Source of the DNA: Leptolyngbya sp. PCC 7375
GTDB lineage: Bacteria; Cyanobacteriota; Cyanobacteriia; Phormidesmidales; Phormidesmidaceae
Assembly: GCF_000316115.1 (NCBI RefSeq)
Contig: NZ_JH993796.1
Span: 1-64,000, forward strand
DNA: 64,000 bases
Reading direction: 5' to 3'
Part shown: positions 9,705 to 17,875 of the stretch, in pieces
Layout of the letters: every line of letters begins with the position of its first letter
Numbering within the stretch: the first letter of the stretch is position 1
Made by a program: the position numbers and the translations under genes
The notes under the pieces: model-generated
Told to the model about the DNA's origin: nothing
The model's database searches: none
What the model saw: only the letters and a program-made list of their open reading frames with translations

Positions 9705-10292
9705 CTACCCTCCCGTTAACCGAGACATCGCCGCGAGAATCTTTTGTTGCTCCGGTGTTAGTTCCGCCGTCTCGGCAACAGCGCCCACCATCATCGGCTT
9801 TAGCTGGGCTTCTAGGTCATCCCAGGATTGAGATCGCAACTGCTCAAACGACACCCACCGCTCATCCACCAGACACACCAGCGTCACCTCGACCTGACGT
9901 TGAGACGCCAGCACTAAGCCTCGTCGCCGTGCCTCGTCATACCAGGTCGCCCATTCGCTGCTACCGGTCGGGGTCTCCTGAGCATCCAACGTTTCAGCGA
10001 TTAGCTCTCCTAACGCGGGCATCGATGGCCCTGAGATATCGCGAGGACACGCGGTGAGTTCAATGCAATCGGTGATCGTTTCGTCGATCAAGTCGGCGGC
10101 GATCAGCGCTGCTTTGGCTTTATAAAACTGGCGTTCGGAGAGATTCCAGCGTTGGCAGAACTCAGACACTCTCTCGATTTTCCAGGGTTCTCCTGGAGGG
10201 CGATGGGCCAAGAGCAAATGATGCAGATAGCCCTTAGGGGTGTAGTGCTCTGCTTCCCATAGCTGTTTGATATCGTCTGGAGACAGATTCAT
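9705..10292 (-). CDS. Winged-helix protein, short paralogue (copy A)
   Basis: A 195-residue protein whose first ~95 residues look like a winged-helix DNA-binding domain (VSEFCQRWNLSERQFYKAKAALIAADLI). A middle block follows (WYDEARRRGLVLASQRQVEVTLVCL), then an acidic tail. A close paralogue lies at 54.5-55.1 kb and a more distant one is the N-terminal half of the gene just upstream, so the family is repeatedly duplicated here. It is 4 bases from its upstream neighbour and thus in an operon. The architecture suggests a plasmid replication or copy-control protein; that role is inference. Confidence 0.7.
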   Translation of the reverse strand: MNLSPDDIKQLWEAEHYTPKGYLHHLLLAHRPPGEPWKIERVSEFCQRWNLSERQFYKAKAALIAADLIDETITDCIELTACPRDISGPSMPALGELIAETLDAQETPTGSSEWATWYDEARRRGLVLASQRQVEVTLVCLVDERWVSFEQLRSQSWDDLEAQLKPMMVGAVAETAELTPEQQKILAAMSRLTGG

Positions 10293-10296
10293 GTCA

Positions 10297-11568
10297 TCAC
10301 CCCGCCTGGCGTATGTCGTCTGCAGCGTTGCCCGGTGGACTGGCTGCTAACTCCCATTCTGCCTGGAGTTTCGGGATATCGATATGGCAGCGTTCAGCGT
10401 CGGCCTGCAGCTGCGGAGTGATCGGGCTTTGGGCTGCGATGGCGTTGTTGACACGATGCAGTACCGCTGACGGTTCCGGCTCAGGCGATAGTTCTGAATT
10501 CTGTTCTGGGGGAGCGGTATTCACGGGTGGGGTATCGTCCGCAATCGGTTGCAGCTGAGCCGTTAGCGCTTCCCAACTCAGTTGGCGTAGCTCGTCAAAC
10601 GGGACACAACACTCGTCGACGGTATAAACCATGATTTGACCGTCCACTCTCTGCGAACCAACGACTAAGCCGCGCTGACGGGCTTCTTTAAACCATACCC
10701 GGAAGTCGTCAGGGGCCTTCTCCTTAGCCAGCGCTTCCGGTTGCCATTGTTCTTCGATGGCTTTCTGTAGGAATCGCGTGGGGTGTTTGACGGTGAGTTC
10801 TTTTTCTTCAAGGCATGCGATCGCAACCTCAATCCGCTCCGGCCAGCGTTCCAGAGCCCTGCGTAGATGCGGATCGGCTAGGTTAATTTCAATTTTTTTC
10901 TTTGCCGCGAGTAAAATCGGCGGAGCATAAGTTTCCTTATCTGGGCTGATTGCCTCATTGAGAGACCCTGCATTCTCACCTTGAGACGTAAGCCGACCGT
11001 GATCGCCTACGTCTGTTCTTATTTCAGAATTTTTAACATTGGATTTTTGGTCTGCACTGACACACACATTTTGTGTAGTAGATGTAGTTAGTTGTTTTAA
11101 AGATATAGAGTCACAGGATTCTTGCCCTGAAAGGATTTCATTCGACAAGTGTGATCCATTTGGCACTGGTTGTGTCAGATCTGTCACTGAATGAGACTCA
11201 TTTGGCACAGTGAATGCCTCGTCTGACTCACCTGTGCCGCCAGTGACACATACATTTGTACTAGTGGCCTTCAGCTCAATTGCTCCAAAGACTTCTTCTT
11301 CAATCAGGCCTGCTGCAACGAGGGCGGCCTTAGCTCGATAGAAGGTACGACGGGCAAAGCCCCATTGCTTGCAAAACTCTGAAATATTTTCGATGCGCCA
11401 TACCCAGCCTGGTTTTCGATGCGCCAGTATCAGCTGGTATAGATAGCCTTTGGGGGCGTAGTGGCCCTGCTCCCATAGCCCTTTTACCTCCGGCGGAGAC
11501 AGCCGAAGATGAGGCGATGTTTGTCGCCCGTTGGGATTATGTGTCGTAATTAACCTACGAAAATTTGA
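10297..11568 (-). CDS. Winged-helix protein, long, without canonical start
   Basis: The frame is open from 11568, just after an in-frame TAA, down to the stop at 10297, but no ATG, GTG or TTG occurs before the GTG at 11206-11208. The ~110 codons upstream of that GTG are clearly protein: SEFCKQWGFARRTFYRAKAALV aligns with the downstream 195-residue protein. The start is therefore ATT (11550) or CTG, or has been mutated. The centre is low-complexity; WFKEARQRGLVVGSQRV and the tail LQADAERCHIDIPKLQAEWE match the paralogue at 55.1-56.2 kb. It is probably a replication-type DNA-binding protein, possibly now inactive. Confidence 0.6.
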   Translation of the reverse strand, partial: SNFRRLITTHNPNGRQTSPHLRLSPPEVKGLWEQGHYAPKGYLYQLILAHRKPGWVWRIENISEFCKQWGFARRTFYRAKAALVAAGLIEEEVFGAIELKATSTNVCVTGGTGESDEAFTVPNESHSVTDLTQPVPNGSHLSNEILSGQESCDSISLKQLTTSTTQNVCVSADQKSNVKNSEIRTDVGDHGRLTSQGENAGSLNEAISPDKETYAPPILLAAKKKIEINLADPHLRRALERWPERIEVAIACLEEKELTVKHPTRFLQKAIEEQWQPEALAKEKAPDDFRVWFKEARQRGLVVGSQRVDGQIMVYTVDECCVPFDELRQLSWEALTAQLQPIADDTPPVNTAPPEQNSELSPEPEPSAVLHRVNNAIAAQSPITPQLQADAERCHIDIPKLQAEWELAASPPGNAADDIRQAG

Positions 11569-11584
11569 TTAATTTGAAAGCTCA

Positions 11585-11620
11585 GAGCCTGCAAGCTCTG
11601 GGCTTTTTGCTTTTTTTCTC
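11585..11620 (+). terminator. Hairpin followed by T-rich tract
   Basis: CAGAGC and GCTCTG arms enclose a 6-base loop, followed on the plus strand by GGGCTTTTTGCTTTTTTT. It has the form of a rho-independent terminator reading rightwards, yet no plus-strand gene ends here. It may be left over from a lost gene. Confidence 0.45.
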
Positions 11621-11649
11621 TGTATCCTGCGATACGTGGTTGTACGTAA

Positions 11650-11895
11650 CTAGCGCACAGCCTGCTCGGTGGTATCGGTCCACCTAATGATGATTTCGCC
11701 TCCTAGCGCTTGAATGACTTCCTCCAAATTACCGAAAATTCGCCCCCTAGGATCGTCAAAAACCTTTGCAAGGCGACTCGTATACTGACTGGGTGGTTTT
11801 CCACTACCATCCATTTCAGCAAGAATCTTTGCTAAGGCATACTTGGTCAAGTCACGCTGCTTTAAGCGCTCCTGCAGCATTTCTGAGAGTTCCAT
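11650..11895 (-). CDS. Small XRE-like DNA-binding protein
   Basis: This 81-residue protein begins with LQERLKQRDLTKYALAKILAE, consistent with a compact helix-turn-helix of the XRE/antitoxin type, and ends NLEEVIQALGGEIIIRW, a common C-terminal pattern in such proteins. It stands alone with no toxin partner of obvious type beside it. It may regulate its neighbours or be an orphan antitoxin; the class is tentative. Confidence 0.55.
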   Translation of the reverse strand: MELSEMLQERLKQRDLTKYALAKILAEMDGSGKPPSQYTSRLAKVFDDPRGRIFGNLEEVIQALGGEIIIRWTDTTEQAVR

Positions 11896-12599
11896 GGGCG
11901 TGGCCTATTTAGATGACTATCGTTATACAGCATGTTCTTGATTTAGCCAAGCAATCTAAGTAATTCATTGCACTGTAAATTGACTTCCTTTAGCCGGTCT
12001 CTAATGCGTTGGTCTGCCTCGGGTGTACGATTTTCTTCGTTTGAGATTTGGCTGAACAGCCTGGTTGATTCTCGGTCGAGTGCGATCGCAATTTCGTAAA
12101 TCCGGTAATAGTCCCAGCTTGGGTCAGGTACCGGGTAATCATCGTTTATCCAACTTGGATTTTTGGGGAGTTTTCAGTCATTGGTTCTGCACACAGGTAA
12201 AAGGTCTTCAGTTTTCTAATTCCCCCACCCGGGGGGCTAGGGGGGTGGGGAGGAGCAGGCGAAGCGAATGCGGAGCAAACTAGCCGGAGAGAGGGACGAA
12301 CGCAGGCGTAACAATGCGCGATTAGCGCAACCATAACGGCGACGGGAATCACACGCACAGGGACATGATTGAAGTAACACTCTATAGAACTTCGACTTGT
12401 CTGTTAGTTAGTACTTTTTCTAACAAGGATGAAAATCAGGTTCTGAAACCCAATCAGGGCATTAGTTACAGCCTTATGGCCCATTTTCGTCAGGATCGGG
12501 GCCGTGGAATATACCTTACCCCTGGTCTGTGTCCGGGTGGGTGGGTGGGGGATTGGTGGTGGTAGTCTTTGGTTGTAGCAATACAATTCTAGTGCTCGA
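11896..12599. other. 700-bp stretch without a supported gene
   Basis: No convincing coding region was found. It has a HIP1 site near 12084, a GC-rich C-run/G-run segment at about 12224-12256 (CCCCCACCCGGGGGG), and at 12535-12551 the sequence GGGTGGGTGGGTGGGGG, a textbook G-quadruplex motif. The ORFs at 12065, 12146, 12365 and 12404 lack recognisable features and overlap each other on both strands. Confidence 0.5.
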
Positions 12600-12812
12600 A
12601 TGCCAGGTAAGAAGAAAGTTCAGCGGATGTTTCACAGTGATCGAGGAATGCAGCTTGAATTTGAAAACCCATTAGAAGCAAAAGACTTTTACGATGATGT
12701 AATTCATAAAAGTGGATGGAGTGAAACCACTGTGGAGCGCTCTATTCAGCTAGACAATACATTTGTTATTTTCACAGCCTCCAAGCTAAAAGCTCAACAG
12801 ATAGCTGGGTAA
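12600..12812 (+). CDS. Small hypothetical protein
   Basis: Seventy codons, unknown function. The order (MQLEFENPLEAKDFYDDVI ... NTFVIFTAS) resembles that of the convergent neighbour at 12833-13060 (IEISYDDENQAKELVQQL ... QQAVIILYS), suggesting two distantly related small alpha/beta proteins. It sits just downstream of the G-quadruplex motif. It is probably real because of its patterned hydrophobicity and the related neighbour. Confidence 0.5.
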   Translation: MPGKKKVQRMFHSDRGMQLEFENPLEAKDFYDDVIHKSGWSETTVERSIQLDNTFVIFTASKLKAQQIAG

Positions 12813-12832
12813 CTACCTGCTGAGCTATGGTT

Positions 12833-13060
12833 TTAGATGTCGCTGATTTCGCTGTATAAGATAATCACAGCCTGCTGATTGTTAGGTCGCTGTTTACTTG
12901 CAATTGAACGCTGTTGTAACTGCTGCACAAGCTCTTTAGCCTGATTCTCATCGTCATACGAGATTTCGATGCCTTCTGTCACAGCCTCAATATTGAGCGT
13001 CATCGATACCTTAAAAGCGATACCTAGCAATTCAGACTGAGTAATTGTTTGACCGTACAT
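12833..13060 (-). CDS. Small hypothetical protein, possible relative of its neighbour
   Basis: Seventy-five codons, convergent with the preceding gene with a 20-base gap. A beta-rich first half (VSMTLNIEAVTEGIEISY), a helix (NQAKELVQQLQQ) and a final strand (AVIILYSEI) parallel the neighbour. No family is recognised. Confidence 0.5.
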   Translation of the reverse strand: MYGQTITQSELLGIAFKVSMTLNIEAVTEGIEISYDDENQAKELVQQLQQRSIASKQRPNNQQAVIILYSEISDI

Positions 13061-13243
13061 AATCCAAACTAAAAAACAACAATGCCACTAGGGCTATTAA
13101 TGGCTACCGAAGAGAGTCAAGGGCGAGTTAATAAGCTTTGCTGTTGCCGTACCCTATGCCCTTGACTTCGAAAGTAAACTAGGAAAGCCTGGTGTCTGTC
13201 CGAAATATGGCGCGGAAAGCAGCCAGTGATAGAAAAGTAGAGT

Positions 13244-13500
13244 TGCGATCTCAACCGCAAGTAAGCCGCATTCCGTGGAGTGCCACCGAATGCTAATTGC
13301 TCTCTGTTTAACTCCTCAGATGAGATAAGGATGTGCCCGTAGAGTACCACCGGCACGTTAAAAGTTTCGTGTTTTTGGTCCTTGGTTAAGCGTAGCTCAT
13401 TCCCTTCACTACAAAGGTTTTAGTGACTTGCGAGAGTCTCAGTAGATGGCGTTCCAGGAATGAGCTTTTTCAAGATATGGGACCAAAAACACTAGAGGGG
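13244..13500. repeat. Left arm of a ~256-bp inverted repeat
   Basis: Read in reverse complement, this segment matches 15434-15689. Landmarks shared in order are TTTGGTCCCAT, TTGAAAAAGC, AAAACCTTTGTAG, AACCAAGGACCAAAAA, CGTGCCGGTGGTACTC, GGGCAC, CGGAATGCGGCTTA and GAGATCGCAA. The arms are diverged but collinear. Each contains an imperfect hairpin built on GTGCCGGTG/CACGGGCAC. The two arms bound a 2.45-kb unit. Confidence 0.75.
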
Positions 13501-13583
13501 AAGTTAAGAGCGAAGAAAAGAGAGAAGGGGTAAGGGTTCTTTGTGGCGCAGCCCTGAGCGGTTGTCAAGGCTGCGAACGTTTC

Positions 13584-14123
13584 TTAAAACTCCGGCTCCT
13601 CCTTGCTTCGCTGCATAAACAACGTGCTCGAAAACGCTCGTAGCGTCGTCTCCTGCGCCTCCGGCAACGCTGCTTTTAGCTCCTGGAAGATATCGACAAT
13701 TTCCACCACATCGCGACTCGTCGGCTGCTTTGCTGGCGTTGACTGCGGTGGGCTTGGTATTGCAGCTAAGTTAGGCGGTGCTGTGGGACGAGGGTCACTA
13801 GCCGGTGGCATAAATTCATTTCTCTCATGGGAGGCAACGCTACGGCGCTCTAGCGTCTGCATCAGCTCCGGCGCTTGCTCCTTGGCCACTCTCCATTTAC
13901 CCGTGCGGTAGTGGCATAAAATCATATCCCCCTTTCTAAGCCTGGAAAATATCCCAGGATTGAAATAGATGCGCTGTTCTCCACCGTTCTCAAAGACGAC
14001 TAACACGGAGTGCTGCGCCTGCCATTCTGGGTTGTTGGTCTTCGGCTCAGTCGGATCAAACTTCAGCGTGACCCATTGCCATACGCTTTGCTGCGATGCG
14101 TTTTTTAGTGGTGAATTATTCAT
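13584..14123 (-). CDS. Conserved duplicated protein, copy A
   Basis: About 179 residues from MNNSPLKN; the frame is open 14 codons further. The N-terminal ~75 residues (VWQWVTLKFDPTEPKTNNPE, then a basic beta-rich stretch ending LCHYRTGKWRVA) could be a small beta-barrel. A proline-rich linker follows, then a conserved C-terminal helix block (VVEIVDIFQELKAALPEAQE, then SSTLFMQRSKEEPEF). The paralogue at 57.3-57.8 kb keeps both ends and varies in the linker, as expected for a real protein under selection. Function unknown. It is followed (upstream on this strand) by the small gene at 14185. Confidence 0.75.
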   Translation of the reverse strand: MNNSPLKNASQQSVWQWVTLKFDPTEPKTNNPEWQAQHSVLVVFENGGEQRIYFNPGIFSRLRKGDMILCHYRTGKWRVAKEQAPELMQTLERRSVASHERNEFMPPASDPRPTAPPNLAAIPSPPQSTPAKQPTSRDVVEIVDIFQELKAALPEAQETTLRAFSSTLFMQRSKEEPEF

Positions 14124-14184
14124 TAGTCTTCTATGTGTCGTATTGCTGGCAGTGCGGGGCACCACTCCCGCCTAGGTGCGGGAC

Positions 14185-14448
14185 TTAAAAAATTTCGTCG
14201 CAGCTGCAGGGGTTAGGATCGTCATACCCGCCAGTCAAATAGGCATGGCTAAGGATGCGCCAATCAAGTTTTGACTGGTCTTGCGTCACGTCTTGATGAA
14301 TCCTGGCAAGGGCTCTCATTACCTGCCGACTGCCCCAACGCCTCAAGATTTGCTCCAAGGTCGCTTGATCCATCCCCCAGGCTTCCACCTTTTCTAAGTC
14401 CTGCTGTTCCCGCTTGTCCTGATCAGCAATAGAATCTATCTCGTACAT
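14185..14448 (-). CDS. Small conserved duplicated protein, copy A
   Basis: An 87-residue protein starting MYEIDSIADQDKREQQDLEK, related over ~50 residues to the 116-residue protein at 57892-58242. This copy ends with a different, shorter tail (NPCSCDEIF). A GGAAACAAG ribosome site precedes the ATG in both copies. It is first in an operon with the 13584 gene and divergent from the 15009 gene across a structured intergenic region. Function unknown. Confidence 0.7.
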   Translation of the reverse strand: MYEIDSIADQDKREQQDLEKVEAWGMDQATLEQILRRWGSRQVMRALARIHQDVTQDQSKLDWRILSHAYLTGGYDDPNPCSCDEIF

Positions 14449-14488
14449 CTTGTTTCCTTTTGTTTGGATTGGTAGGCAAGATGTGCAC

Positions 14489-14669
14489 GGAGTGATCTGG
14501 TTGCCTCCAGATCACTCCACTTTTATGCACAACTCACTAAAGAAAGAGAGTTTTATTGATATCACCTAAAACACTGAAAAGCATTGATATAAATGAATTA
14601 AAGCGACTAAAAAAAACTCTCTTTCTACTCTTTTATTGTACCATTTTTAGCGCTAAAAATGGTACAATA
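14489..14669. promoter_or_regulatory. Three-hairpin intergenic region, copy A
   Basis: Three nested or serial inverted repeats lie between divergent genes. Hairpin 1 (14489-14518) has perfect 12-bp arms, GGAGTGATCTGG and its complement, around TTGCCT. Repeat 2 pairs 14541-14554 (AGAAAGAGAGTTTT) with 14613-14626. Repeat 3 (14634-14669) is a perfect 36-bp palindrome with half TATTGTACCATTTTTAGC. All three recur at 58282-58458 with changes that keep pairing. This could be an operator/promoter array, an RNA structure or a replication signal. Confidence 0.75.
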
Positions 14670-15008
14670 GTACCAAGCGCACGAGGGCAAACGGCAAACG
14701 TAAGCGGCGAAGATCTAGAACGCAACCGCAGACGCCAGACGGCATGACGCCTAAGCAGGCAGCGGGGAAACCGGATAGTAGGGCGGTAACACCCTCAAAG
14801 TTGGCCCAGCGAGCCCAACCCACACCATTTGGAAACCGACCGGAGTAAAGGCGAGAGCCTTGCTAGCAGGCAGCAACCGAGCAACGGCAGCAGACACAAG
14901 AATAGGGAAACTCACCCTGGCCAAAGGCCACGACCAGGGGCGCAACAACAATAAACGGCAGGGCAACAGACTTTTTAAGGCACCCTGCCGTAACAACAAC
15001 ACTATGCA

Positions 15009-15299
15009 ATGCAACAGCTAGAGCTAAAGCCCAAGCCTGACATACTCAACGCCTGCCCGTGGGCACGACCACACCGCGACGGTATCGCCTGCGGCGTAGT
15101 GCTCGCTGTACCCGCACCGCTGCCCTACGGGCTGGCGACGTGGCTACGCGCGGAGGGTTGGCAATGTAAAGCGGTAGCCGCCGACCGAGGGCAGTATGCA
15201 ACGCTGCTAGTCGGTGGTTGCGCTGTGGAGCTACTGGGATGGTTGCCCAGACCAGAGAGCCACGGGAGTCTAACAGCGGGGAATTACTTGCCCTGGTAG
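15009..15299 (+). CDS. Conserved 96-residue duplicated protein, copy A
   Basis: Starts MQQLELKPKPDILNACPWAR and ends with SHGSLTAGNYLPW. The copy at 58798-59088 has identical length and nearly all residues the same, with most differences conservative, so this is a real and constrained protein. A hydrophobic centre (CGVVLAVPAPLPYGLATWL) and a Cys-Val-Glu-Leu-Leu strand are visible, but no known domain. It is divergent from the 14185 gene and downstream of the hairpin region. The ~330 bp between the palindrome and this gene are also conserved with copy B but not as a shared reading frame. Confidence 0.7.
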   Translation: MQQLELKPKPDILNACPWARPHRDGIACGVVLAVPAPLPYGLATWLRAEGWQCKAVAADRGQYATLLVGGCAVELLGWLPRPESHGSLTAGNYLPW

Positions 15300-15433
15300 C
15301 CTCTAGCGGCGGGAGAGGACACGCTAACGCTACTTGGCAGCCGCCTTCGGCTGCGCCGTCGATACCCTTTCGCTCCTCTCCTCTCTTTCTCTTCTCTCCT
15401 GCAGGAGCTATGAGGCATCGCCAACCGACCAAT

Positions 15434-15689
15434 CCCCTCTAATATTTTTGGTCCCATATTTTGAAAAAGCGCAGGAGTGAAGCGCCCTTTACAGTCGCTA
15501 TCGCAATTAGCCAAAACCTTTGTAGCGGAACGGATGCGCTACGCTGAACCAAGGACCAAAAATATGAAACTTTCAACGTGCCGGTGGTACTCCACGGGCA
15601 CAACAACTTATCTTTCTGGCAAGCTAACCAGAGAATAAATAGCATCCGGTGGTACTCCACGGAATGCGGCTTACATCAGATGAGATCGC
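15434..15689. repeat. Right arm of the ~256-bp inverted repeat
   Basis: The reverse complement of this segment matches 13244-13500 along its whole length with scattered differences. A third, partial relative (CGTGCCGGTGTGAGTACACG, then GGGCACAACAGCTTTTTTTGG) stands alone at about 16979-17040. Between 15300 and 15434, and from 15690 to 15977, I see no gene. Confidence 0.75.
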
Positions 15690-15977
15690 AAGCCCATAAC
15701 CTAGCCACAACCTTGGCCATTAATAGCTCTCCATCAATCGTGAAATTCTCTCTTTGTTCTTAAACTTGTTAGAAGTTAATGACTTAATCACCACCACAGC
15801 TGCTCAATTGTACCTCTGGGCTAGCGTCAAGCCAAGCTGCTAGCCTCCGTTATTCAGGGCCTGAAGAATTGCAAAAAGTTGTCTGACTCCGGCTATCAGT
15901 ACGCTTGACACTACTCGATGGAAATAGATTATTCGATGTCAACGGTGAATAGAGCGCGTTGAGTTGGTTTTAGTGTT

Positions 15978-16292
15978 ATGCAGTCAGTTCCATTTGAGTT
16001 TGTTAGTCAGCTTGCTTCTGAGTTTGGTGCGTTCGAGTGCTGCTGGCGCGAGTCTGACCTGTCGTTTACTGGTTACGTGGCCGAGTGTTGGTTTCATCAG
16101 TTGCCTGGGCCTTTTTGCGTCAAGTGGTCCTCTGTTGTTGGTTATCAGGTTCGTGTTCGTTGTTTCTCTCAGGGGTCGGTTCGTTGTTTCGTCGCTTCGG
16201 TGCCGGTCACAGTTCCGCAGGGGTCCATTCGGTTGGCCGGTGGGCAGCGGGGCGGTCGGGCTCGCGTAGTGTTTCATCCCGACTCTTACTAG
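15978..16292 (+). CDS. Duplicated small protein with SVPFEFV start, copy 1
   Basis: A 104-residue protein starting MQSVPFEFVSQLASEFGAF. It aligns along its length with the protein at 23339-23641 (shared FTGYVAECWF, VVGY, VSVPVTVPQG, GGQRGGR). The ~180 bp upstream are also similar between the two loci in inverted orientation. Third-position variation with conserved residues supports coding. The end, SVPVTVPQGSIRLAGGQRGGR, is basic. No known domain is recognised. Confidence 0.65.
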   Translation: MQSVPFEFVSQLASEFGAFECCWRESDLSFTGYVAECWFHQLPGPFCVKWSSVVGYQVRVRCFSQGSVRCFVASVPVTVPQGSIRLAGGQRGGRARVVFHPDSY

Positions 16293-16757
16293 TTTCCTGG
16301 GGGCTTCGGCTCCCTTTTTTTGTGGATGCGATCGCAATCAATAAACTCTCTTTGATGCAATCTATAAGCCTAGTTATTAAATAAGCGCTCAGTGATGTCT
16401 AGCATCGTCAGCAATCGCATTCATTTTGAATTTAGCTAGCTCCTGCAAATAAAACGGCTCCCCGCGCTAAAGCGCCAGGAGCCTTGATTGATGTTTGACT
16501 TTGCAGGCTACGTTTGCCGCCCGTGGCAATGCCACCGGCTAGACCGTCCCTACCAGGGGTAACTGAAGCGTCCGTGACACCAGGGGAAATTAGCTTAAAA
16601 TCAATGCTTGAAACGTCGAAAACTCGTTAAACTAAGTAGCTATTTTCAATCAATTGGCACCGATTTCTTAATGCTTAATATAGAGGCTGTAAGCCTTGTA
16701 CAGTAAGACTTTAAAGATTCTAATTGCCCCGTATGTCAGCTACGCTTCAATCACGCC
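16293..16757. other. Noncoding stretch with a nested hairpin
   Basis: No supported gene. At 16456-16483 there is a nested perfect hairpin (GGCTCC/GGAGCC outside GCGCT/AGCGC). In the leftward direction it is followed by GTTTTATTT, so it could terminate leftward transcripts. A HIP1 site lies near 16328. Confidence 0.4.
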
Positions 16758-16957
16758 TTGTCAAGGGCGTAGCGGATGCGGAGAGCGCAGCGTCCCTTGA
16801 TCAATGGGCGCGGTGCGGTAGCCTATTCGGCGGTGGCGTAGAGGGTCGCAGGGCGGCAAAAGATAAGCGCCCAACCACACCAATGGTGCGGGGAGCGGAG
16901 CGGACGCACAGATAAACAGGGGGGCAACGTCTTAATGTCTTGGCTGTGGCCCACTAG
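16758..16957 (+). repeat. 200-bp conserved noncoding repeat, copy A
   Basis: Matches 59178-59377 base for base in length (200 bp) with few substitutions, although the sequence left of it differs between the two loci. It opens with TCAAGGG and pairs with CCCTTGA about 30 bases later. No common open frame is apparent. Strong conservation without coding suggests an RNA, a recombination site or a recent copy of a mobile unit. Confidence 0.7.
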
Positions 16958-17097
16958 CGAGGAACGAGCGAAACTGAGACGTGCCGGTGTGAGTACACGG
17001 GCACAACAGCTTTTTTTGGAGAAGCTAAACAGCGAATAGGTGCAGCTTAGTAAAGACTCAACCGAACTACATAGCATGAATAGCAATAATAACTGTC

Positions 17098-17859
17098 TTA
17101 TGAGTCATTATCTAAGATAAAATCATTGCCTTCGTGGATTGGCTGAGTCGGTACAGGAGGTTGTGATTGCAGAGTATTGATTGGTATATGAGCCTCATAA
17201 GGTTGTGATTGCAAAGTATGGATTGGTGCATGAGCCTCATAGCTCTGAGGAGTATGTGGAACTGCAGCAATGCCGCGGACCTGCTGCGGAGAACTGGTAT
17301 GTTGTAGGGGCCAAGAATGCCCAACCGAAGGTTGAAAAGAATGAACTCGCACCTTTCTCTTAATTTCCTGGACGTCTTCCAACAATTTATCTATTTTCCC
17401 CTGCATGGAAGATGCTGAACCACCCGTATTATCATCAGCCTCTGAAGCTTCAGAGGCCAGCTGAGGCTTGGCAGTCATTGCTAGACTCGTAATCATATAT
17501 TGATTGAGACTAACATTTTCTTTTTGAGCTGCTTCCACAAGAATTTTATGCAGTAGTGGAGACATCCTCAACATTACTCTCCCACTATATTTTCCTTCTG
17601 TTGACGGCGCAGGAATTTTTTTACCTTGACTGCGCGCTGAGGCTATCCACAAATTGCGGGCATGCTGAACACTATTTATAGCCTCTTCAGGGCTAGAACT
17701 TTGAACCACACAGCCTGGTAGGTCCTTAATTGTGGCAACAAACTGACCATTTTCAGCAGGCAGAACAGTGATTGGATAATCAGGAGTTGGAAGCCGTGCC
17801 GATAATCCTTCAGTTTGTTGAACTCTGGCATTACGATGCTTCTTATTTTTTTCGTTCAT
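17098..17859 (-). CDS. HicB-like antitoxin with extended tail
   Basis: A 253-residue protein. Residues ~28-95 fit the HicB partial RNase H fold (YPITVLPAENGQFVATIKDL, then PGCVVQSSSPEEAINSV). Residues ~108-150 fit a C-terminal DNA-binding domain (GRVMLRMSPLLHKILVEAAQ, SLNQYM). Beyond residue 150 there is an unusual 100-residue tail with tandem YEAHxPIxTLQSQP repeats. The gene follows a small HicA-like gene by 16 bases, reversed from the simplest antitoxin-second order only in length. It probably neutralises and autoregulates that toxin; the tail's role is unknown. Confidence 0.7.
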   Translation of the reverse strand: MNEKNKKHRNARVQQTEGLSARLPTPDYPITVLPAENGQFVATIKDLPGCVVQSSSPEEAINSVQHARNLWIASARSQGKKIPAPSTEGKYSGRVMLRMSPLLHKILVEAAQKENVSLNQYMITSLAMTAKPQLASEASEADDNTGGSASSMQGKIDKLLEDVQEIKRKVRVHSFQPSVGHSWPLQHTSSPQQVRGIAAVPHTPQSYEAHAPIHTLQSQPYEAHIPINTLQSQPPVPTQPIHEGNDFILDNDS

Positions 17860-17875
17860 GATATTACTTCAACTC

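Noticed and set aside
14751..15014. Minus-strand ORF opposite the conserved leader
   Set aside because: Not kept in frame in copy B and lacks protein-like features.
15984..16337. 117-codon ORF antisense to the 15978 gene
   Set aside because: The plus-strand frame has a conserved paralogue; this is its shadow.
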